Assembly: GCA_039602395.1 (NCBI GenBank)
Contig: JBCNJP010000018.1
Span: forward strand, 1,364,001 to 1,428,000
Source: Deinandra increscens subsp. villosa
Lineage: Eukaryota; Streptophyta; Magnoliopsida; Asterales; Asteraceae
Length of the DNA: 64,000 nucleotides
Direction: 5' to 3'
Shown here one piece after another: positions 21,889-29,470 of the stretch. The translations under genes and the position numbers were made by a program. The notes beneath the pieces are model-generated. The model saw only the letters and a list, made by a program, of their open reading frames with translations. It was not told the origin of the DNA and made no database searches. Positions within the stretch are counted from its first letter, which is position 1, and each line of letters starts with the position of its first letter.

Positions 21889-24644
21889 TGTAACACCCGA
21901 GTTTCAATTTAGGAAAATAACGTTAAAACGTTAGCTTAGAATTTAGGTCCCAGAAAATTTTCGTTAATTAACGTCGTTAAAACGTTCGATTCACCCAAAA
22001 GACATGATAATTTGTTTTTAATACAAGTAACTAGTGTTTTAGCACCATTACAATTTACAAAACAATGCCGATGTCAACGGTCTTCGAGTGTTCGGTCCTT
22101 GGACTTGCTTGTGGAATCCAGACCCGCACATCCCCTACCTGCATTCAGCTTGAACCCATTAGTAATAAACATAATGGATGCAAGAAACGACATTGAACTA
22201 ACAAAAGAGGACGATTTTCAACATTTTGAACCACCTCCACCGTAGCTTACGCCAGCCACCGTAAGCTACGGTGGTCCTGGCTAGGCTACGGTGGCCAAGT
22301 GCTGTGGTACGGTGGGTTTTCTCATCAGGGGCCACCGTAAGCTACGGTGGCACCGTAAGCTACGGTGGCACCTGGTGGAACCCCCCCCTTTTCCTTGCCC
22401 TTTTGCATCCGAAATCTATCCGGGGTAACCCCCAAGCATTCCTTTCGAACCTGCAATGTAACGCGAGTCTAATAACACGACTTTTACGGCAATTACCAAT
22501 GTCAAAACATATAACTCATTAAACCACCCAACGGGTCTAACTCAACTACATTATATACATATTTCTACATACGGTTTAGTTACCAAAATTCTTTTATCGA
22601 CCCATTGGTCACCATCGATGATTTGGGCCAACGCATGAGGATTCAATAATCCTTAAGGCCTCAACATCGCTTGGTGTTCTAATTAGACAACTATAGGTTT
22701 AACAATCGTCCTTATGGACCAACTTGTTAAACCATTATCCTTTAGGTGCATCAACGTTTTACCATATGCAATCCCTTTTCTAGGCATGACTACTACAAGT
22801 CATTTTACCATCTCGAGTATGCACTTAATAACGAGTACCTAGTCAATTCAACGACCACTTGTCCAACATATTTCATATGAATATAACATGTAGGAATACG
22901 TTACAAGACCATTCCCTAAATTTCACAATTAATGTGGTTCACATAATTCATTTAGTTGACAACTAAAACTTGGTTCATCACCTTGATTCATTTGAGTTTT
23001 TACACATTAACCCGCCTGACCCGTTAACATGAATCCTAATATTCATATTTCATACCATTAGCGTATCATAGAGGTTTCTAAATCAGCTTAACCTCCAAAT
23101 AACAAGATATACCATGATTGTGGTTTTCTACATGCTATTTAGCCCCCATGTATCCATACCGTACAAGATTCAACATTATACATCTAAGATGTCATAATGT
23201 AACCTTGTTTAGGCACATCATCAATTAGCTAGATTTTGACTCTTCTTGACATATTCATACCTTTCCGATTTGAGCAAGTTTAACACTTTACTCGTCAAAT
23301 TGCATTACATAACATTATAACCATAGTGGGCAATAAACTAAATGTGTAACATAACATAAATGTTACCTCGTGAGCTTTAACCATCTTTACCGGGTTTACC
23401 GTGTGTCCTTCGGCTTGGTTGCTTGACTTGGACTTAATTCTTGTTAGATACACATGGCACCGTCAACCATGATTCTCTATATCACATTTGTCATGTTTTA
23501 GTACTTGATTCAATTAAGTACACTTTACATCTAACATTTATATCAACTACACATTAACCATACAATATGGCTCAACTCTTTCACATGCTAATAAGCCTTA
23601 TGTCCATGAGGTTTCTAAGGCATTTAACATGATTTCCATATGTCACGATTATAAATTTTAGCACTTGAAACATCAAGATATATCAAGGCTTCACATTTGG
23701 CGTTCGTTTGCAACAATATACTAACTAAAAACCCATTTAGGCATTTTATCAAACACTTGGTGTGCATACATATATGCACACACATAACCCCATCCCTTGA
23801 ATCTCCAATTAACCATTTAACATAGCGTTGGTGAAATCCATCCCCAACCCATCATCAATTCTTCATATAGTACCATATTCAAGCAAGAATTCAACTAATG
23901 CAAGCAATTTCACCACTCTCTTAAGTGGTCATTTCGCATGGAGGTTCAAGTATGAGAATTTGGTGACTACTTCACCAATTTGCCACTCAAGATAGAAATT
24001 TATACAACATATAAAGTTTCTAACATCCTAAGATGCTTAAAACATCAACCAATTTCAGATTGCAAGCCCCTAATTTTCGAGACCTAGCATGCATCATGAT
24101 GGGGTTTTACTTACTTGATGAGAAATTGAGTTTGGGAAGATGAAAGCACTTCCAATTCCAAGTTTGTACATAAAAATCGCAGCCCCCCCCACATCCTTGT
24201 GCAGAATTTTCGAGTGGGTGAGAGGGTTTGAGAGGGTGAAGTCGCACCAAGGGGAGGAGACATCGATCTCCAGCCTCCTCTCCTCCTCTTTTGTTTATTA
24301 CACTTTAGTGTAATTACAATTCTGGCCCCTCCACCTTTCAAATATTCAATTTTTAAACAGTAATGTCTTATTTTGTAAAATAAGCCCATGTGGTTTCATA
24401 TAACACATAATCATAACAAAGTTAGGGGTTTTAATGTTCCATGTTATTTAACAGATATATCCGATTTAAAAGAAAACCGGGATGTTACAATTCCACTCAT
24501 AACTTTGAGATTTATTTAGAATAAATCTCATTTTATCTACTTATCCTTTAAACCCCCTCATGTTCAGAACGGGACAAGTCATGAACTAACGTCCCGTCCT
24601 ATTTATTTACGAATAAAATATTCGTTCGGTTTTGGGATGTTACA
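21889..24644 (-). repeat. 5' LTR of LARD
   Basis: This is the right copy, adjacent to the primer site, so it carries the promoter. It keeps all three CCACCGTA hairpins (22256-22274, 22332-22350 and the following one). Differences from the left copy include CACC(C/A)GAG near the start and a one-base difference in a C run at about 24182. Confidence 0.92.
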
Positions 24645-24649
24645 TAAGC

Positions 24650-25695
24650 CTTTGGTGAAGATGTCGGCATACTGAGAGGATGAAGAAACATGCAACACTC
24701 GAATATGCCCGATCTAAACTTTCTCGCATACGAAGTGTATATCCAGTTAATCATACTTTGTACGCTGATGCTGGACGGAGTTCTCGGACAAATAAATGAC
24801 TGATACATTGTCACAATATACTATGGTCGTGCGACGGAGCAGAACATGAAGTTCAAGTAAAAGATTCATTAATCAACTTACTTCGGCAACCGCATTTGCC
24901 ACCCTCCTGTATTCTGCTTCCGCGTTGGATCGTGAAATAGTGTGTTGTCGTTTGGACGACCATGGAATTAAACTATCCCCAAGGAAAATGCAATAAATTA
25001 AGGTAGATCAGCGAGATTCCGGACATCCTCCCCAATCCGCGTTAAAGTAAGCGGTGATGGAGGAGGCAGGAGTAGGCGTGATCCGTAAACCATAGTTGAT
25101 GGTAAACTGAACGTACAGGAGAACCCGTTTAAAGAAGGTCGTGTGAGGTTCTCTGGGAGCATGCATGAAAAGACAAAATTGTTTCCCGACATATGTTATA
25201 TGAGGTCGATTAAATGTAAGATACTGCAATGCGCCTGCCAAACTGCGATAAAAGTTACCATCGGATAGCAGGTCCCCATCATGGGCACTAAGTTTGGATG
25301 AGGTGTCAATAGGAGTGTGACATGGTTTGTAGTTGGTCATGTTGGTCTGATGTAGAATGTATCTGGCATATTGTGATTGAGATAAAAAAACAACCCATCT
25401 TTGCTTCGAGTAACGACAATGCCAAGAAAGTGGTGTAGGGACTCCATATCAGTCATAGCAAACTCACCTTCCAGAGTAGTGATAATGTTGTTGAGAAACA
25501 CTAGGTCAGAGGTGGTAAGGATTATGACCTCGACATATAGTATTAAATAGGCAATGTGCGAGCTCTTGCGGTAGACAAATAATGATGAATCAGAATCACT
25601 TCCATGAAATCCCTTAGAAGTAAGGAATGTCGAATACCTGGTGAACCATGTCCTCAGAGCCGGCTTAAGCCCATATAAAGATTTCTTCAACCTGT
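24650..25695 (-). pseudogene. Copia B RT and RNase H, decayed
   Basis: On the minus strand the RT region reads LKKSLYGLKPALRTWFTRY, and its catalytic box is LYVEV in place of the YVDD of active copia enzymes, removing both catalytic aspartates. RT thumb and RNase H follow (YRSLAGALQYLTFNRPHITY, then NADWGGCPESR, then SNAEAEYR and YADIFTKGL), with stops and frameshifts. The last residues are split by the LARD at TAAGC, with the remainder at 15673-15731. Confidence 0.85.
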
Positions 25696-25709
25696 AGAGC
25701 AAATATCTT

Positions 25710-25884
25710 TTTCCTTTTGTAAGGGTTACCCCAGTGATTTTATATATACCAAAATGAGTACAAGTAGAGAGCAGAAATACTCTCTAGTTCAAACAGGGAC
25801 ATGCCCCTGAAAGTAAACAAAGCAAACCACCCCAACATGGGAAAAACCAAAACAAAAAACAACCTAGACCATAACTAGGACAGC
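25710..25884 (-). mobile_element. 5'-truncated LINE 3' end (or SINE) with target duplication
   Basis: A 175-base insert is flanked by the 14-base duplication AGAGCAAATATCTT (25696-25709 and 25885-25898). Read on the minus strand it is T-rich, like plant L1 3' untranslated regions, and ends in an A-rich tail. A variable-length duplication over 10 bases is the mark of target-primed insertion. It landed exactly on the junction between pol and the inverted gag of copia B. Confidence 0.8.
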
Positions 25885-27045
25885 AGAGCAAATATCTTGG
25901 AACCCTAATATTCCTCCTCTCATTTTCGGCCCGAGCATTTTTTATTCGTTCCAACCTCCATGTCGTCTCCGAAGGAATTTGTCGCCTCATCATCCGGTAT
26001 GAAAGTCGCGGTTGTGCATTCGATGTTCATGGTGACCAACATCCATCAACGTGTCAAGATTCTCAATGGCACGAAGATCACATACACATGCTGGGTCAAG
26101 TTATTCAAGATTCAAGTGGTCGCTCATAAGGTTGGTTCTACACCACAACGATGGCACTACTCCCCCAGCCGAAGATTCTGTTGAGTTTGCTCAATGGAAA
26201 GAAATCGCTGGTTTAGTTTTACAGTGGATATACTCTACTCTATCTGATGAGTTGCTTATACGCGGGATCAACACCGACACAACGGCTAGGGCCGCATAGG
26301 TAAAAATATAAAACATCTTCTTTAGTAACAAGGGCTCTCGAGCCTACAACTTGAACATGAATTTACTATGTTAACTCTTAGTTCACGCTCCTCATTAGAT
26401 GAATATTATCAAAATTTTAAAAATATAGCAGAATAGTTGGCTGATGCCGTTTTTCCAGTTTCGGATGATTGTTTAGTTTGGGAAATGGAACGTGAGCTCC
26501 CGGTAGAATATGATATGGTGGTTGCTCTTATCAACCAATACTTTTACACGTGGGACATCGCTCGCGATATGCTGCAACTCAAGATGCACCGCCTCTCGGC
26601 ACAAAACCACTCCTTTGCCATGATTAGCAACCGCAACATCCCGGCACCCAACCCCAATCAAACCTGTCTCACTGACCAAAACCGTATCAGCGATCAAACC
26701 CCCTACAATGAACCTACCTGCCAATATGATACGAACCACCCTTATGACTCAAAATACTATGGTCGTGGTCGCGACCGTAGCTCGGCTGGCTACCAGGGCG
26801 GCAGACGTGGACGAGGTTGTGGAAGGGACTCTCACTCCAACAATTCATCCTATTACCCATAAAATAATCCACCCTATTCCCACATCCCCTGACCCAACTT
26901 GGCAGCCACCCCTCTCCCCTATCCAACACAAAGCCCACACACCTTTTGGCTCGGTTACCCCCCTCAGGCCCAACACTAACCATCTCCCCATATTGCATAT
27001 GCCGTTGGCCCATCATCCCCCATGGCTCAAACTCCTGCAATGCTT
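25885..27045 (+). pseudogene. Copia B leader and gag, inverted relative to the rest
   Basis: The left end AGAGCAAATATCTTGG is what follows the first bases of a copia primer site. A leader and gag frames follow: MSSPKEFVASSS at 25960, then NGTKITYTCWVKLFK, AQWKEIAGLVLQWIY, then from 26437 VWEMERELPVEYD and a Gly/Arg-rich tail with GRGRDRSS. Frameshifts split it into several frames, and the zinc knuckle is not reached. It lies on the plus strand while the LTRs, primer site and pol are on the minus strand. Confidence 0.8.
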
Positions 27046-27046
27046 A

Positions 27047-27058
27047 ATGCTCTGATAC
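27047..27058 (-). other. Primer binding site of copia B
   Basis: GCTCTGATACCA on the plus strand is the complement of TGGTATCAGAGC, directly left of the 5' LTR. Its position next to the 3' end of gag, not the start, reveals the internal inversion. Confidence 0.82.
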
Positions 27059-27061
27059 CAT

Positions 27062-27191
27062 AAAAGTGATTATAATAATTGATTTCCTTTGATTTACAAC
27101 TTAAATACAAATGTTATATATAAGGATACATATTTACATAATACACCCACAACTATATCACACTAAATATATAGACATATCTCATCTAATA
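27062..27191 (-). repeat. 5' LTR of copia B
   Basis: A 130-base counterpart of 15541-15665. Like copia A, its minus-strand start resembles TATTAGA and the LTR is very short, suggesting A and B belong to related short-LTR families. Confidence 0.75.
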
Positions 27192-27804
27192 CCATCTTCA
27201 TATTTATTAAACCATTATCTCCGTTGAACCATTGTATCAAAATCAACTACACACATCATCTTCATGAAGACCAATGCCCCTGGGTTTAGTGGGTTACGAT
27301 TTCTAGGTTTTAATTAGAGGAACGAATTTTGGGTTTCGATGTCTGATTTAAACTTTTGGTTTTGATAGATGGTTTTTGAGTTCGGGTTTTGATTTTGGTC
27401 TGTTAGTAGTTTCAGCAAAGATCAGTATTCATGGGTGAAAGGGTTTGTAATTGATTTTGGATTTTATTTTTGTTTATTAGTGTTCAAAGTTTCAGAGAAG
27501 ATCGATTTATGGTTTTGATTTATATTGCAGAAATGATATTTGGTGTTCAAAGATTTTTGAGTTCGGGTTTTTGTTTCTATTCACGGTTTTCAAAGTTCAT
27601 CGGAATTATTTTTTGTTTAACTAGAAAGGATAAGGTTCACTGGTTCAGTGAAGATCGATTTCTTGTTTCAATTTTGAAGATTAATTTATTTTCTGGCTTC
27701 GATGTTGTTTTTTTTTATTGCAAAAACGACGATCCATATTAATGAGAGAAAGGGCTTTTTGGTAATTTACAAACATTCCAACGGAATATTGAGAATTTCT
27801 TTAT
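27192..27804. other. Non-coding intron stretch
   Basis: T-rich sequence with loosely repeated phrases such as AAGATCGATTT (about 27497 and 27651) and GAGTTCGGGTTTT (about 27375 and 27558). No gene or clear element boundary is seen. Confidence 0.5.
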
Positions 27805-28731
27805 GTGTCGTTTGGTTCGTGGAATTCAATGGAATTGTAATTGATATTGTTTTCTCTCAAAATTGTTCTTGATTGAGTAACCTATGAATTTGAAATATAA
27901 TCAATTTATTTAATTAATGAAATTTAAAACTATTTCAACATTCTTTAAAAAACTTTTACTTTAATAAATAAAAATTATATAGCCTCAAGTTGCATTGATT
28001 AAAGTAATTTATTCTAATTTAAATTTGTTCATAACCGAACTAAGCACAACTTTAAAGAAAAAACTTCATAATTCCAATTCCATTACATTCCACACATCAA
28101 ATAGCACCTTAGTAACTCGAAGGAAAGTTAAATTGAAGTTATTGAAGGAATTTCAAGGATTTAATTCCATGGGTGGAGTTCATGTACAATCCACTTTTTA
28201 TTGTAAAAACTAAAAAACCAAAGAAAAACTATGTTGCATATATGCACCCATATTCAATTGATGACTTAACAAAACAAAACAAAAAGTTTTTTTTGTTCAT
28301 CTTGTATGTCCAACTATGTTGCATATATGCAACGTACCATGTTGCATATGTTGCATATACGCAACATATCTTGCTGCATATGTTGCATATACGCAACATA
28401 CAATGTTGCATAAATGCAACATAGTCATAAATGCAACATAGTCGGACACCCCCTCTAAAAAAATTATTTTTTTTGTTTTTTTTTGTGTTTTTTAAGTCGT
28501 TAGGTGGCCAATATGTTGATAGACATGAAAATATAAAAAAAAACATCAAATTTACCTAAATAGCTTTTATTTAATTAAAATTTATTGGTTTTTACATTAA
28601 TTTTTAAGTTTGTACAATAAGAATAGTTTTTATTTGAATCTTACCCTTAATTCCATAGTGCGATGATATTTGGAATTGATTATTTATTAATTCCAACCAA
28701 TTCTATCAGGATTCATGAACCAAGTATGACG
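27805..28731. mobile_element. Non-autonomous TIR element with internal palindromes
   Basis: The left end GTGTCGTTTGGTTCGTGGAATTC resembles the complement of the right end near 28690-28731 (GTCATACTTGGTTCATGAATCC when reversed), both followed by runs of AATTGGAATT-like sequence. Many plant MITEs begin with such a CGTTTGGTTC block. The interior is AT-rich without coding frames and carries the palindrome cluster listed separately. Confidence 0.55.
28316..28422. repeat. Four TGTTGCATAWAYGCAACA palindromes
   Basis: Near-perfect 20-base palindromes lie at 28316-28335, 28348-28367, 28380-28399 and 28403-28422, with half-sites at 28231 and 28430. Stem ATGTTGCAT pairs with its complement. The central bases vary (ATATAT, ATACGC, AAATGC) while the arms are kept. 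The open frames across them are artefacts. Confidence 0.85.
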
Positions 28732-28964
28732 TAAATTATAAAAATAGAGATAAAAATGATGAAAAAGACTACTTATGAAAAAAAAAAAAAAAGAAGGTGA
28801 AAGTTATAAAAAAATGTGATTTTGGTTTAATTTGATTGCCTTTCAAAAATTGGCGAGTCCGCTCCTCCTAGAATAGATACTGTGTTCATAGAATTGTACG
28901 TACTACAATTTATCTAGTTACAAGACAATCATTTTAACAACATGATTATCATTTGGTTTTGTAG

Positions 28965-29216
28965 ATTAACTTTGATGCGGATGAAGAGATAATAGGAATC
29001 CTCGGGACAGTTGGAGTAAGTACAGGGCGTTATTGGGGTCATACGGTAATTTCATCGTTATGTTTTCAGACGAACAAAAAGAATGTCGGGCCTTTTGGCA
29101 AGGAGACCGGGGATCATTTTTCTGTTCCATGGGATGTAGGTTCATTTGCCGGGTTTTATGGTCGTGCTTGTTTCTACTTGGATGGCATTGGCTGTTATTT
29201 GAAGGCTACTATATGA
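28965..29216 (+). CDS. Exon 3: C-terminal half of jacalin-like lectin domain
   Basis: After the acceptor TTTTGTAG the frame reads INFDADEEIIGILGTVG, then VISSLCFQTNKKNVGPFG, then FSVPWDVGSFAGFYGRA and LDGIGCYLKATI, ending in TGA at 29214. This is the classic jacalin end, with GPFG and the GxYxxxD-like carbohydrate loop seen here as GRACFYLDGIG. It completes exon 2 in the same strand and phase. Exon 3 lies 15.5 kb downstream; an independent jacalin remnant is the alternative, but the fit of the two halves is good. Confidence 0.75.
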   Translation: MNFDADEEIIGILGTVGVSTGRYWGHTVISSLCFQTNKKNVGPFGKETGDHFSVPWDVGSFAGFYGRACFYLDGIGCYLKATI

Positions 29217-29406
29217 AAAATTCTACTTCTACATAACTAATTAAATTAACACGACTAATTCATTTTTCTGTTCCATGGGATGTAGGTTCATTTGTCGGGT
29301 TTTATGGTCGTGCTTGTTTCTACTTGGATGGCATTGGCTGTTATTTGAAGGCTACTATATGAAAAATTCTACTTCTACATAACTAATTAAATTAACACGA
29401 CTAATT
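29115..29406 (+). repeat. 146-base tandem duplication over the jacalin gene end
   Basis: The segment from CATTTTTCTGTTCC at 29115 to 29260 is repeated at 29261-29406, almost without change (GCC becomes GTC at one codon). It duplicates the last part of exon 3, its stop codon and some 3' sequence. Because the first copy ends in TGA, the second is outside the reading frame of the gene. Confidence 0.95.
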
Positions 29407-29470
29407 CATTGAATCATTGGTTAGTTAGTAATTTAATCAGGTTTTATTATAATTATTCTAATTCTACTAC

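Larger units (their letters stand above)
15737..24644 (-). mobile_element. LARD-like LTR retroelement with no coding internal region
   Basis: Two LTRs of 2755 and 2756 bases (15737-18491, 21889-24644) begin TGTAACACC and end GATGTTACA. A perfect 5-base duplication TAAGC borders the whole (15732-15736, 24645-24649). The minus-strand primer site TGGTATCAGAGCC abuts the right LTR (21873-21885) and a purine tract AAGGGGGGTAGATT abuts the left one, so the element runs on the minus strand. The 3.4-kb internal region (18492-21888) has no gag or pol, only structured tandem repeats. Kilobase LTRs around a non-coding core define large retrotransposon derivatives, which need proteins from another element. 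The LTRs differ only by scattered single bases, so the insertion is fairly recent. Confidence 0.92.
15541..27191 (-). mobile_element. Ty1/copia element B, rearranged and nested
   Basis: LTRs lie at 15541-15665 (3') and 27062-27191 (5') in the same orientation, with a minus-strand primer site TGGTATCAGAGC at 27047-27058 and a G-rich tract at about 15666-15672. RNase H and RT are on the minus strand (24650-25695), but the leader and gag are on the plus strand (25885-27045), so the 5' internal part is inverted. A LARD interrupts the last codons of pol at TAAGC, and a LINE 3' end sits at the inversion junction. I found no clean target duplication for B itself. Confidence 0.8.
13430..28964 (+). 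other. Intron 2 of kinase-jacalin gene, filled with transposons
   Basis: It starts GTAATT and ends TTTTGTAG. At about 15.5 kb it holds an RLE-LINE 3' fragment, two foldback elements, copia B with a nested LARD and a LINE 3' end, and a TIR element with palindromes. If the gene were expressed, this intron would have to be spliced across all of these, several of which run on the opposite strand. Confidence 0.65.
12186..29216 (+). pseudogene. Protein kinase-jacalin lectin gene with a 15.5-kb intron
   Basis: Three exons on the plus strand fit one gene: 12186-13115 (kinase), 13208-13429 (first half of a jacalin-type lectin domain) and 28965-29216 (second half, ending in TGA). All junctions use GT-AG and phase 0, and joined they give about 467 codons. 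The kinase resembles plant receptor-like cytoplasmic kinases; jacalin domains bind mannose or galactose glycans, so a role in sensing or defence is plausible but inferred. Intron 2 (13430-28964) holds copia B, a LARD, LINE pieces and foldback elements. An in-frame TAG in the kinase and a changed APE motif argue for a pseudogene, though the rest is well preserved. Confidence 0.75.

Noticed and set aside
28173..28549. Frames rich in Cys/Tyr/Ile across the palindrome cluster
   Set aside because: They arise from the repeated TGTTGCATAT sequence and look alike on both strands, as expected from palindromes.
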